From Sphingobacterium paucimobilis HER1398 (GTDB lineage Bacteria > Bacteroidota > Bacteroidia > Sphingobacteriales > Sphingobacteriaceae), in the NCBI RefSeq assembly GCF_000416985.1, contig NZ_ATDL01000006.1, forward strand, positions 1 to 64,000: a DNA stretch of 64,000 nt, in the 5' to 3' direction. The position numbers and the translations under genes are program-made. The notes beneath the pieces were generated by a model. The model did no database searches and was not told the DNA's origin. It worked only from the letters and a program-made list of their open reading frames with translations. Below are positions 1 through 8,169 of this stretch, piece after piece. Numbering within the stretch: position 1 is the stretch's first letter; each line of letters begins with the position of its first letter.

Positions 1-172
1 CGAAGCCCAGAAGTTCCTGAAAGGAGTATTCGCTGCCTGCAAACAGCTGCATATAGGTATTGACCGTATTGCGGGAAATACCCAGAACGGAACCTATTTT
101 ACGGTTACTGTAACCGTCCAGATGTAATGTGAGTATTTGTTTTAAGTCCATCGGATCAAGTTTGTTGGCCAT
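1..172 (-). CDS. istA: IS21 family transposase IstA, N-terminal part (runs off the left edge)
   Basis: A minus-strand reading frame starts with ATG at 172 and stays open to the window edge (57 codons). It begins MANKLDPMDLKQIL and continues into a helix-turn-helix reading DGYSNRKIGSVLGISRNTV, the N-terminal DNA-binding motif of IstA transposases. IstA, together with its ATPase helper IstB, cuts and joins the ends of IS21 elements. The DDE catalytic core and istB would lie to the left, outside the window. The position directly inside the terminal repeats fits the normal IS21 arrangement. Confidence 0.85.
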   Translation of the reverse strand, partial: MANKLDPMDLKQILTLHLDGYSNRKIGSVLGISRNTVNTYMQLFAGSEYSFQELLGF

Positions 173-221
173 ATCGCTGTATTTAGAGCGACAAGGTAAT
201 TCTTTCCCGATCTTTTTGAAG

Positions 222-344
222 TGGCACAATTCGAACCGTAAAAAACGGAGCGATGGAAGAAAACTAAACCACTAAAGTGGCATCATTTGAACCGTAATAG
301 CTGGCACCATCCGACCGAAATGACTGGCACAAATCAAACCGTAA
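222..344. repeat. Multiple terminal repeats of the IS21 element
   Basis: Four related 20-base copies lie in the same direction at 222-241, 278-297, 302-321 and 325-344. Each starts TGGCA and three end in ACCGTAA; the copy at 302 is the most diverged (ends CCGAAAT). IS21-family elements carry such multiple transposase-binding repeats at their ends. The last copy marks the junction with the interrupted recombinase gene. Confidence 0.75.
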
Positions 345-652
345 TATCCAAAAGTATAGATGAAAATCAAAATATCTTCTCTAAAGACTTAATTCCCTTT
401 AATGAGGCATACTTTAGTACAGCTTGGAAGAGGATGTGGTCAAAAATGTCTAAAATTAATCTAGTAGAAGATAACCATACTATTTATTCATTCAGGCATA
501 CATCTGCTGTGAAAATCTATAGACAGACCAAAGACTTACATCTGCTTCAACAGCTTATGGGACATTCTGATATGGTGGTTACTTTGAAATATTTACGAGG
601 TTTGGGTGTTAATAATGTAGATGAGTTAAAGTTGGTTGTTCCATCTTTATAA
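345..652 (+). pseudogene. Tyrosine recombinase / integrase, C-terminal fragment cut by IS21
   Basis: About 100 codons of a site-specific tyrosine recombinase remain. The catalytic C-terminal half shows YSFRHTSAV (the conserved arginine box; Tyr replaces the usual His three residues before Arg, as seen in many Bacteroidota integrases), LMGHSDMVVTLKY with the GH motif, and the presumed nucleophile Tyr just before LRGLG. The SAM-like core-binding domain and first catalytic Arg are missing because the IS21 end replaces them. An in-frame ATG at 287 inside the IS end would give a 121-residue fusion, but this cannot be a working enzyme. The gene presumably moved the accessory island to its right, which ends at a tRNA gene. 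Confidence 0.8.
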
Positions 653-655
653 GAG

Positions 656-685
656 ATTATCCCCCTGAAAATATGGGGGGATAAT
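656..685. terminator. Bidirectional terminator between integrase fragment and helicase-like gene
   Basis: ATTATCCCCC pairs with GGGGGATAAT across a short loop. It sits just after the recombinase stop codon and just after the stop of the convergent minus-strand gene, so it can serve both. Confidence 0.7.
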
Positions 686-699
686 CAATTTAATCAAAC

Positions 700-2553
700 T
701 TAATTTCTACCATGTAGAAAATAACCTTTTACAGGTTTTCCTTCAAGGCGATAAGTTACTTCTTGAGCATCAAAATACTTCTTTATATCACTAGCATTAA
801 CATTTTTTGGCACATTAAACTGGTTGTAGATTTTAGAAAGCTCACATTTTATATACAGAGAAGGATATTTATTACCACAATGAAAAGTAGAATGTACATA
901 GTTTCTGAGATTTTTTGATACCTCCAAAATATTACGTGTTTTTAGTAGATACATTTTTTCCATTTTAGGAGTACTGAAATTTAGTTCTTCCATTTTGTCA
1001 TAACCCAATTTAATATAAAGCTCATAAAGACGAGGGTTTTCTTGCTTAAGTTTTTGATATTCTGAAAGTCCCGAAAAATTAATAGTCAAGCGTCCATTAT
1101 CATCTTTTGAGTGAAATTCTTTACTATCATAGAATCTAATTTTATCTATAATCAATTTGTTTTTAATAGATCTGCCAATTCTTGTACTATGCAAAACACG
1201 CCTATCTTCCTTTGAGACTTGAAAACCCGACTCTATAATCTTAACATTAAATCCAGTTTTTTTCCAACAATCAGTTATAGACTGTTTGTTATTGTATTTA
1301 TAGTTTGCCAATGCCACATATACACCAGAGTCAACTTTACTATGGTTAATAACAGCCTTACCAGTTGTACTTTCAATATCAGCATATTTACTAACTTCCA
1401 CTTTCATGTTTTCTATAAATTCAGCCCCATCATTAGTGAAAACAAGATTCTCATTAATATAATTTAATGCTAAAACACTATTCTGGGCATTAATTTTTCT
1501 GTCAGCTATGATGTTATTTGGATTTACAGTTGCTAAATTTCTACAATTTGTAATATGGTAAACCTCTTTAGCTTTGTTCCTTAAACGCCCAATTGCTTGA
1601 GTACCTTTAATCTCGATATCAAAACAAGTCTGCTGTAAGTTTGCATCGGAAATTAAGACAATGATTGCATTTTCATCATTCAAATCCCAACCCTCATTAT
1701 ATTTTGCCGTGTAAAAGTTGAGCTTTTTAAAATCCTGTTGACCTAACTCTGCAAATAACCCTCTTAAATCTCCTAATTTTCCAATATTCTCTTTTGTATT
1801 AGCACAAAATATATTAACATCATCTTTCTTCTTTAGCAAACTTACGACCTCCACAATTGATCTAACACTATTGTAGAATAAATGTACATTTGAATTTTGA
1901 ATCAATCTTGCATCCTCGATAAAATTGATCAACACTCCATAGATGTCTTTTGAAAAAACCACATTAACATCTTTATTCAAATGTTCAGAGACAATTTTTA
2001 CTCTAGTAAATTGATCAAACCTAGGGTCACTCAAACTAAATGGAGTAGCAGAAATGAGCGCCTTATTCTCAAACTCAAATAAAAACTCCAATGGCTTTAT
2101 CATATTCTCCCGATAACCTAATTCTGTTGCGATAGTATGATATTCGTCCAACAGTAAAAAGCACTCTTTATATGGATCAAATCCCAAATCTAGGCATGCA
2201 TCTACCAATTTAGGGAAACTATCCGGAGTACTTAATACCTTAATGTACTTCCCTGAATCCAAGCAGCTTGCAATTTCTTTCTTCAATCTGTTTTTTGTAA
2301 TTCCGCCGTACACACCAATTATATCTTGATTAGCACGCTTCTTGCTTTCAATTGTAGGAATATTTGGAACAACTATGATACTATGTCTTTGACTATTCAA
2401 CTCTAATGTAGTTCCTCCGATACCACATCTTCCTTTATTAATAATCGTATTTGAGGGGGTTAAGTCAAACGCTTTATCTAAATATTCATTATTACGCAAA
2501 TTTATAACTTTCTCTTTCCTTGCTTCATCTACTTCATTCTCAATGTTATCCAT
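700..2553 (-). CDS. DEAD/DEAH-like helicase protein of a mobile element
   Basis: A 617-residue cytoplasmic protein with the outline of a superfamily 2 helicase or translocase. Visible motifs: GRCGIGGTT near residue 43-51, a Walker A-like loop with Thr in place of the usual GKT/S lysine context; LSTPDSF near 107; LLLDEYH near 133-139, a DExH box; SATPF near 168, motif III; and QAIGRLRN near 320, motif VI. The C-terminal 250 residues match nothing I recognise. The missing classic GKT lysine makes ATPase activity uncertain. It faces the recombinase fragment and lies in AT-rich island DNA, so a role in element replication or transfer is inferred. An alternative is a phage-type replication protein. 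Confidence 0.6.
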   Translation of the reverse strand: MDNIENEVDEARKEKVINLRNNEYLDKAFDLTPSNTIINKGRCGIGGTTLELNSQRHSIIVVPNIPTIESKKRANQDIIGVYGGITKNRLKKEIASCLDSGKYIKVLSTPDSFPKLVDACLDLGFDPYKECFLLLDEYHTIATELGYRENMIKPLEFLFEFENKALISATPFSLSDPRFDQFTRVKIVSEHLNKDVNVVFSKDIYGVLINFIEDARLIQNSNVHLFYNSVRSIVEVVSLLKKKDDVNIFCANTKENIGKLGDLRGLFAELGQQDFKKLNFYTAKYNEGWDLNDENAIIVLISDANLQQTCFDIEIKGTQAIGRLRNKAKEVYHITNCRNLATVNPNNIIADRKINAQNSVLALNYINENLVFTNDGAEFIENMKVEVSKYADIESTTGKAVINHSKVDSGVYVALANYKYNNKQSITDCWKKTGFNVKIIESGFQVSKEDRRVLHSTRIGRSIKNKLIIDKIRFYDSKEFHSKDDNGRLTINFSGLSEYQKLKQENPRLYELYIKLGYDKMEELNFSTPKMEKMYLLKTRNILEVSKNLRNYVHSTFHCGNKYPSLYIKCELSKIYNQFNVPKNVNASDIKKYFDAQEVTYRLEGKPVKGYFLHGRN

Positions 2554-2975
2554 AACATAATATATTCACTGTCAGAGATGTAAATCTAACTGTTACTTTT
2601 TTCTATTTTTTTTACATATGTATATAGTAAGATGCATTTTTTACAATAAAAAGTTACATCCATCTTAATAGATACTATTAAACAAATTTTTAATAAAACT
2701 TTCTTGGGGCTATAGGATTATGTTTGATTCTATTACTGCGTACCCATTCATCACTCTTACCAAAAAATCAACCAACTGCAAAGGAAAGTAAAATATATGA
2801 GAAAAACAAATTTATTTTTTAAAATATTTTGTTTTATGAAATAAATTCTGTATAGACACAACTGAAAGCCTCCCTACCAACAATTCCCCCGACTAAATCT
2901 TAGGACTGGAACACCCCCAGTTATTAAGTTGTACTAATTAATTTCTAACTCTACTAAATTAAAAAAGAAAAGATT
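2554..2975. other. AT-rich divergent intergenic region
   Basis: This 422-base gap separates the divergent helicase-like gene and the small gene at 2976, so it must hold promoters for both. It is very AT-rich. I see a small hairpin (ACTGG/CCAGT near 2906-2924) but no clear TAnnTTTG box and no convincing gene. Confidence 0.4.
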
Positions 2976-3320
2976 ATGGTCACTATTACAGGTTATGAAA
3001 AAAGGACAGGAGACAACGGCGAATTCTTTCTATTAGAGCTTCAAGGAGACTTGGAGTTTGCCTATTCCAAGAAAACAGGACAACCCTATGCTACGGCTAA
3101 AAAATGTCTTATACCAAGTACATTTAATGAGGCTGTATGTCAGGCTTCAATTGGTAAACAGATGCGAGGTTCAATAATCAAGACTTCTGTAGAGCCATAC
3201 GAGTATACTATAGAAGAGACAGGAGAGATTGTAACTCTAGCTTATAGGTATACTTATTCTCCACAAGAGAATGTCACAGAAGAGCTTAAACCCCAAGAGG
3301 CAGAGCCCGTTCTTATCTAG
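2976..3320 (+). CDS. Small conserved mobile-element protein of unknown function
   Basis: A 114-residue soluble protein beginning MVTITGYEKRTGDNGEFF and ending with an acidic, proline-containing tail. I recall near-identical openings in small proteins next to helicases and integrases in Bacteroidota mobile elements, but no function has been shown that I can name. Size, a beta-rich look and an acidic tail would fit a single-stranded-DNA-binding or replication accessory role; this is inference only. It is divergent from the helicase-like gene and followed by another small gene. Confidence 0.6.
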   Translation: MVTITGYEKRTGDNGEFFLLELQGDLEFAYSKKTGQPYATAKKCLIPSTFNEAVCQASIGKQMRGSIIKTSVEPYEYTIEETGEIVTLAYRYTYSPQENVTEELKPQEAEPVLI

Positions 3321-3393
3321 ACGATTAAACCAAAAGGGTAGTGCAATAGAAGTATTACCCTTTCACCTTTTACTAATTCAAAATAATACTCTA

Positions 3394-3618
3394 ATGATGA
3401 GCCAACATATGGTCTTACAAAACTATAAGGAAAAAAGTTTGTTGGTAGTCAAAACTAATGGACAACTAATCAGAATATATTGCCCATTTCCTGTAAAGAA
3501 TCAGGAGGGAGTTTTTTTGACGGTCACAGCAATTATCCATCAAAATAAAGGTTTTCCGTATTTTGCCATTGATGGCACATATTATATTTATAGCTTATTT
3601 GTGATTTTGGCTTATTAA
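3394..3618 (+). CDS. Small hypothetical protein of the island
   Basis: A 74-residue frame from ATG 3394 (or the adjacent ATG 3397). An in-frame upstream start at 3271 would overlap the preceding gene by 50 bases and add a low-quality basic N-terminus, so the internal start is preferred. The protein (MMSQHMVLQNYKEKSLLVVK...) has no motif I recognise. It follows the 2976 gene at a distance of 73 bases and may be co-transcribed. Confidence 0.4.
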   Translation: MMSQHMVLQNYKEKSLLVVKTNGQLIRIYCPFPVKNQEGVFLTVTAIIHQNKGFPYFAIDGTYYIYSLFVILAY

Positions 3619-4006
3619 ATGACACTAGCTAAAGCACACACTAAGACGAGCTTTTGCCTTTACGTCAAAAATATGTAATTTGCACCATTAAACGTTTTAC
3701 AAAAACAGGAGGTATGCACATCAAAAAATAATAGAATCATCAAAAAAATAAAATAATTAGCGTTAGCTTAAAAGTTCTTGTGAAAGAAGAAAACCTGAGA
3801 AATTTTCAAACTACACAACAAGGACAGTTAGAGTTAGCGTCTTACGTCATTATATATCTATATAAGAGCGTGGGGCGTAACCTATCTGTTTGTTTGTGTA
3901 AGGCCTTCTCAGGTGCCTCTTTCAGCAATCAGCTCTAGGTTATAGTCTCACGCTTTTGTATTTATCATACCAAAAAAAACCTTAGAGACAAGGTTCATTT
4001 TACCCC
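3619..4006. other. Intergenic region dense in inverted repeats
   Basis: No gene is evident in these 388 bases, but several complementary segments are. AGCGTG (3867-3872) and TAACCTA (3878-3884) pair with TAGGTTA (3936-3942) and CACGCT (3949-3954), making an 88-base imperfect hairpin with an inner AGGC/GCCT stem (3901-3918). ACCTGAGAA (3793-3801) is perfectly complementary to TTCTCAGGT (3906-3914), offering an alternative fold. TTATATA-TC-TATATAA lies at 3850-3865. This could be an origin, transfer origin, non-coding RNA or regulatory leader; the sequence does not decide. Confidence 0.45.
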
Positions 4007-4732
4007 ATGGACGTTACATATTTAAAACTTTTGTCTTACATTACAATCGGAGCATTATCCCAATATTCTTGCCTTAATCAAGGAAGTCACAATGAAGTTT
4101 CACTTAAAACTGAAAGCCATATGGTACAATCTAATTTAAGTCCATATTTAACAGGTGATTTTAGTGACCCCAATGATCCAAAAAACAAATATTCTAAAGA
4201 AGAACAAGCCAAAGCTTATAAAACAGTGTACTTGGGCATGACAAAAAAGATGTTTGAAAAGGTTATGCCACAAAATATTGAAGTAATAAATGGCAACAAA
4301 TACGAAATTAAAACCAAATTTACATACGACGGAAAACTAATATGGATACAATTTAGGAGCAAGTTTGTTCAGGATGATAAAGAGATAGACTTAAAAAAGG
4401 ATCTCATAGATATAATTACCACTAGATATGGAGAATGTACAAGGCGATATAAGCCCTTTATGGTGCCAGCAGATGACTTTATCAGTAAACGTGAAGTTCT
4501 TTCAAATGTTGAGACATACTTCTGGGACATAGGAGATAAAAAAGTCAAGATAGCAGGAATTCCTAAATGGGATCAAGATGTGTCTGGTACAGACCAATAT
4601 TTGGTATATCCAACATTAACTATTTACAGTGATTCGCTAAAAGAGGTACATATAAAGGAAGTTGAGGGATTCGTAGATGCTGTAATTAAAGAAATTAATG
4701 ACAAGAAAAAAGATGAATCTAACAACTTTTAA
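4007..4732 (+). CDS. Putative secreted lipoprotein, unknown function
   Basis: A 241-residue protein. The N-terminus has a hydrophobic stretch followed by ALSQYSC, a weak lipobox with Cys at residue 22, so export and lipidation are possible. The remainder is charged and Lys-rich and ends in a predicted helical tail; no domain recognised. It is the first of a group of cargo genes that fill the island up to the RadC-family gene. Codon use is strongly AT-biased, like its neighbours. Confidence 0.5.
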   Translation: MDVTYLKLLSYITIGALSQYSCLNQGSHNEVSLKTESHMVQSNLSPYLTGDFSDPNDPKNKYSKEEQAKAYKTVYLGMTKKMFEKVMPQNIEVINGNKYEIKTKFTYDGKLIWIQFRSKFVQDDKEIDLKKDLIDIITTRYGECTRRYKPFMVPADDFISKREVLSNVETYFWDIGDKKVKIAGIPKWDQDVSGTDQYLVYPTLTIYSDSLKEVHIKEVEGFVDAVIKEINDKKKDESNNF

Positions 4733-4901
4733 TAGTTAATCCTAGGTTGGTTATAGTAATAGGTCATTTCTTGCTATTACCAGTTTGTTATTGCAGCTAT
4801 TGATCGGAGTCGTTCCAGTTAACCAAATACTAATAGAAGGCATTTTTATGTGAAATATTATGAATATATATATTAACTTTTTAAACAGTTATAAAAAAAT
4901 A

Positions 4902-5615
4902 ATGAAAACCAGATTGTTAATTATTTTCCTTGCTATAACAAATACAGCTCTAGCACAAAATCCTTGGAAAACAGCAGTAGAACAGACGCTACCAGAATAT
5001 ATTCCTCTACCAATGGATAGGTTATTCCAAGCAGGGCAAATTTTCCAAAACAAACACAATACAGAAATAAAAGAACTATTAGCTAGAGATGCTGAAAGTA
5101 TTCGTGCGCACAGAGAGCTACACCTTGAAACAAAATATTTCAAAAATCTTTTTAATGGCACCCATGAAGTTACTACAATTATTCAAGGAAAAAGAATAAC
5201 AAAAGCAAAGGTGGTTGTATCTAACAATCTTATTCAAAAATTCATTCTTGGAAATGAAATTTACACTGCTCCAGAAAAACTTAAAGTGCCATCCGAAATA
5301 ATAAATGGTTACTGTAAAGTGTTTGCTGAATATAATGCCAGCTTAATCCCAATTGAATTTTATTTTACTGATTTATATTCTAGTTCTTCTGTAACGGCTT
5401 TATCACCAAGCGATTCAGAAGATCTTTTATATTCACTCGGTGAAAAATCAATCATCCCTGTTTATGAAACACCTAGCTCTATATCTCCAATTTTTCATAT
5501 AACCAAAAAAAATCAAAGTCAAGTTACTGTATTGGAAAAAAATAACAATACAGGATATGCAAAGGTAAAAATTGGAGCTCTGCTAGGCTACATAGTAAAT
5601 AGAAGAATTAAATAA
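4902..5615 (+). CDS. Secreted protein with C-terminal SH3-like domain
   Basis: Start chosen at the ATG 4902, because the protein then opens with a typical signal peptide (MKTRLLIIFLAITNTALAQ); the alternative ATG 4860 would put 14 extra residues before it. The mature part of about 215 residues is of unknown type. The last 60 residues (from PVYETPSSISPIF to GYIVNRRIK) have the spacing and Gly-Tyr-hydrophobic ending of a bacterial SH3 domain, often used to bind cell-wall or peptide ligands. Probably periplasmic or surface located. Confidence 0.5.
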   Translation: MKTRLLIIFLAITNTALAQNPWKTAVEQTLPEYIPLPMDRLFQAGQIFQNKHNTEIKELLARDAESIRAHRELHLETKYFKNLFNGTHEVTTIIQGKRITKAKVVVSNNLIQKFILGNEIYTAPEKLKVPSEIINGYCKVFAEYNASLIPIEFYFTDLYSSSSVTALSPSDSEDLLYSLGEKSIIPVYETPSSISPIFHITKKNQSQVTVLEKNNNTGYAKVKIGALLGYIVNRRIK

Positions 5616-5640
5616 ATGTTTACTTGTTTAAAATAACATA

Positions 5641-6021
5641 ATGAATTTTAGCGATTTATCTTCTGTTTTGAATGTTTTGGAGAAATTCTCGAACACTAAG
5701 ATCACAATTTTTCCAGAGTCGAGTTGGCGACCAGGAGACCATTCTACCTCTTGGGATGAAGTGTTTATAGAAAATTTGCCTAGTGACGAGTGTCTTGTTG
5801 AATTGTTGGTGAGTTTTTTAAAAATTTATCCCTCCCATGGTTTTGTTTGTTACAATAGAGACTATGAAAGGATTCAATTTATTGCCCACTTTAAAAAATC
5901 AATGTCGGTTATACAACGTCCACCCTTTTCAGAGTCAAGTTTTAAGGAGAGTTCAAACCTCTACCATTCTTTTCTCCTATATTTAGGAAATACTTATCAC
6001 ACACTAAGAAACAAAGAATAA
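5641..6021 (+). CDS. Hypothetical protein, island cargo
   Basis: A 126-residue soluble protein (MNFSDLSSVLNVLEKF...) without signal peptide, membrane segment or recognisable motif. Aromatic residues are frequent. It starts 25 bases after the previous stop and ends 2 bases before the next gene, so it is probably translated with its downstream DUF3885-like neighbour. Confidence 0.45.
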   Translation: MNFSDLSSVLNVLEKFSNTKITIFPESSWRPGDHSTSWDEVFIENLPSDECLVELLVSFLKIYPSHGFVCYNRDYERIQFIAHFKKSMSVIQRPPFSESSFKESSNLYHSFLLYLGNTYHTLRNKE

Positions 6022-6023
6022 TT

Positions 6024-6632
6024 TTGAAGTCAAAGTGCTTTTCAACCACGGGGGTAACTTATTCAAGTTTTCCAAAGGGTAATCCAAAAGCTATCTTTTT
6101 TGAGATTGAAACCAAATACCAATTAGTTATTTCTACATGGCTAGGTTATGGACAACAAACCCAACAGAAGCTATCTAGGATGTTAGAACTAGCTATAAAT
6201 GTTTTTGAGGATATTTTTGAAGCCCCAACAACCCCTGTTGTAGCAATGATCAACCATTGGGATACAACGAAGGATGTATATATGCTTAATCAATTTGAAG
6301 CCTATAGGATAGGGGATTTTATGTCTGAAACCTTTGTAGACGAAACACAGGAAGTAGAAAAGGTGCAAATTTACTTCCAAACAACAGCAGGAGATATAAA
6401 TTACAAGAATATCTTTAATAGGTTTTTTCTGCGTGATTATCACTTATCTAATGAAGTAAATAGTAGAATCTTTTTTGTCCATCCAACAAAGCAAGTTTAC
6501 TTACTGTATTTTGATAGTGAGATCATAGTCGGTAGCAATGATTTAAATCAGCTTATACCATATTTTGATAAGTATCAACCCCATATAGAGACGGCAAGAA
6601 GAAAGCAGTTTTTAGAGCAATTTAAACACTAA
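6024..6632 (+). CDS. DUF3885-like protein
   Basis: A 202-residue protein read from a TTG start 2 bases after the previous stop. The C-terminal half carries a pattern I associate with DUF3885: NRFFLRDYHLSNEV, then RIFFVHPTKQVYLLYFD, then a hydrophobic-Asn-Pro/Leu-YFDKY segment ending in a basic helix. DUF3885 has no established function. The close coupling with the upstream 126-residue protein suggests the two act together. An ATG start further in (residue 47) would destroy the N-terminal domain, so TTG is preferred. Confidence 0.55.
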   Translation: MKSKCFSTTGVTYSSFPKGNPKAIFFEIETKYQLVISTWLGYGQQTQQKLSRMLELAINVFEDIFEAPTTPVVAMINHWDTTKDVYMLNQFEAYRIGDFMSETFVDETQEVEKVQIYFQTTAGDINYKNIFNRFFLRDYHLSNEVNSRIFFVHPTKQVYLLYFDSEIIVGSNDLNQLIPYFDKYQPHIETARRKQFLEQFKH

Positions 6633-6706
6633 CTAATCATGAATAGTCTTTCCATATTGGAGAGACTATTTTATTTATTAACCTTTTTATTAAAGAAAAA
6701 ATAACA

Positions 6707-7159
6707 GTGAATAATCTATCTAAAGTATCAGAAATTGAAGTCTTTTTTAGACCTAAGTATAAGGCTTCTGAGCGACCTAAAATGACAAGCTCAAAGGATG
6801 CCTATCTTATATTAATAGACGTCTGGAAGGAGGGACTAATGCAGTTTACAGAGGAGTTCAAAGTCATACTCCTAAATAGTGCCAATAGAGTGCTAGGGAT
6901 AGTGGATATTGCTAAAGGAGGGAAGGATTATGTGCCTGTGGATATGAAACTGATATTTTCAATTGCACTAAAAGCTTCTGCTTCTAAAATTATACTAGCC
7001 CACAATCATCCGTCAGGATCTTTAGTTCCAAGTTCAGCAGATAAACAGTTAACTCAAAAATCAATTGAAGCATCAAAGGTGTTGGATATTGAAATTTGTG
7101 ACCATATAATCGTATCTAATGAGGGATATTTTAGCTTTAGAGATGATGGTTTAATGTGA
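6707..7159 (+). CDS. RadC-family (JAB/MPN) protein
   Basis: A 150-residue protein read from a GTG start. It contains the RadC/JAB metalloprotein signature HNHPSG at residues 99-104 followed by Ser109 and Asp112, the metal-binding His-x-His...Ser...Asp set. The length fits RadC-like proteins that lack the N-terminal helix-hairpin-helix region. Such proteins are common at the edges of genomic islands and conjugative elements in Bacteroidota; a role in DNA repair is doubtful for the family. It is the last island gene before the tRNA-Met. Confidence 0.85.
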   Translation: MNNLSKVSEIEVFFRPKYKASERPKMTSSKDAYLILIDVWKEGLMQFTEEFKVILLNSANRVLGIVDIAKGGKDYVPVDMKLIFSIALKASASKIILAHNHPSGSLVPSSADKQLTQKSIEASKVLDIEICDHIIVSNEGYFSFRDDGLM

Positions 7160-7281
7160 GTAAAATAATGAGTAAAATTGAGGCAAATGATGTCTCTTAG
7201 ATTGTTATAAAAGAATAAATGTAAACACTTACTAGTTGAATAAAAAACAATGCTTAAAAGGCTTCTAAAATGGTTTAAAAC

Positions 7282-7312
7282 AAAAAATCCCCATATTACT
7301 ATGAGGATTTTT
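7282..7312 (-). terminator. Terminator downstream of tRNA-Met
   Basis: On the minus strand AAAAATCC pairs with GGATTTTT across a 14-base loop and is followed by T-rich sequence. It lies 3 bases after the tRNA 3' end. Confidence 0.65.
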
Positions 7313-7315
7313 CTG

Positions 7316-7389
7316 TGCGCCCACCTGGGCTCGAACCAGGGACCAAAAGATTATGAGTCTTCTACTCTAACCGACTGAGCTATAGGCGC
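7316..7389 (-). tRNA. tRNA-Met (CAT anticodon)
   Basis: A complete cloverleaf reads on the minus strand: acceptor GCGCCTA pairs with TGGGCGC (one G-T), D-arm AGCTCAGTCGGTTAGAGT, anticodon stem GAAGA/TCTTT around loop CTCATAA with anticodon CAT, and T-arm CCTGG-TTCGAGC-CCAGG. CCA is not encoded. A CAT tRNA could also be the lysidine-modified tRNA-Ile2; elongator Met is preferred. The 3' end faces the AT-rich accessory island, the usual side for an integrase target. Confidence 0.9.
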
Positions 7390-7475
7390 AGCTTTTTTTG
7401 TTTACCAAAAGTGTAACATTGTTCCCTTTTGGTGATGCAATTATCGATATTTGTATCGAGAAAACAAAATTTTCT

Positions 7476-8108
7476 ATGCAAAAAATTGAAAATATTATTT
7501 TGGATTACGGCAATGTAATCTTTATGATTGACTTTATTAAGTCACAAGATGCTTTTACTCAATTGGGTATCTCCAATGCTGGAGAAATATTCGCTCATCA
7601 TGGTCAAATTACATTATTTGATGATTTTGATAAAGGAAATATAACTCCTGATGAATTTCGAGATGGAATCCGAGAATTAACCAATAATTCTGGATTGACA
7701 GATTCGGAGATTGATAATGCTTGGAATGCTTTGTTGATTGGAGTTCCGCCGGGAAAGCACGAACTGTTACTCGGGTTGCAAGCTAAATTTAGAACGTTTC
7801 TTTTAAGCAATAACAATGCTATTCACTATGCTTACTGCATGCGGCATATACAAGAAGAGTACGGGATAAAAGACAATACTATTTTCTTCGAGAGAGCATA
7901 CTATTCTCATTTGATGGGAATGCGTAAGCCTGAAGCGAATATTTTTAATGCAGTGCTGGACGAAAACAGATTGATCGCTGGCAATACTTTATTTGTGGAC
8001 GATAGTCCTCAACATCTAGAGACAGCCTCTTTGCTAGGTATGCATACGGCATTATGTACTAAAGAAAACCCCTTAGATAAAATTATAAAAGATTGGAATT
8101 TGCTTTAA
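7476..8108 (+). CDS. HAD-IA family hydrolase
   Basis: A 210-residue haloacid-dehalogenase-type phosphatase. Motif I is ILDYGNVIF with nucleophile Asp, motif II FLLSNNN, motif III GMRKPEANIF with the catalytic Lys, and motif IV LFVDDSPQHLE. The cap region lies between motifs I and II, as in subfamily IA. The ATG 7476 (MQKIENIILDYGN) is taken as start; an upstream in-frame start at 7398 would overlap the tRNA-Met promoter and add an unrelated N-terminus. Probable role: hydrolysis of a small phosphometabolite; substrate unknown. Confidence 0.85.
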   Translation: MQKIENIILDYGNVIFMIDFIKSQDAFTQLGISNAGEIFAHHGQITLFDDFDKGNITPDEFRDGIRELTNNSGLTDSEIDNAWNALLIGVPPGKHELLLGLQAKFRTFLLSNNNAIHYAYCMRHIQEEYGIKDNTIFFERAYYSHLMGMRKPEANIFNAVLDENRLIAGNTLFVDDSPQHLETASLLGMHTALCTKENPLDKIIKDWNLL

Positions 8109-8114
8109 AAAATA

Positions 8115-8146
8115 TTTCACAATATAAGATATAATTTCTACCTTTG
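8115..8146 (+). promoter_or_regulatory. Promoter of rpsU
   Basis: TACCTTTG at 8139-8146 is a perfect -7 box of the Bacteroidota type; TTTC at 8115-8118, 20 bases upstream, is a near match to the TTTG -33 element. Transcription would start about 40 bases before the rpsU ATG, leaving room for the Shine-Dalgarno sequence. Confidence 0.6.
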
Positions 8147-8169
8147 CAGCCACAAGAATTTTTCAACGG

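Larger units (their letters stand above)
1..344 (-). mobile_element. IS21-family insertion sequence, istA-side end
   Basis: The left edge lies inside an insertion sequence of IS21 type. The start of its transposase gene (istA) is read on the minus strand, and the approximately 170 bases between that start and the outer end carry several copies of a 20-base repeat, as IS21-type ends do. Beyond about base 344-350 the sequence switches to the C-terminal part of a tyrosine recombinase, so the element has inserted into that gene. The exact outer end cannot be fixed without the other end of the element, which is outside the window. Confidence 0.8.

Noticed and set aside
3703..3731. AGGAGGT directly followed by a 5-codon frame (MHIKK)
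   Set aside because: The Shine-Dalgarno match abuts the ATG with no usable spacing and the frame is too short to support.
3867..3954. Hairpin with TAAC/GTTA arms as an integron attC site
   Set aside because: The arm sequences do not fit RYYYAAC and GTTRRRY, and no integron integrase is present.
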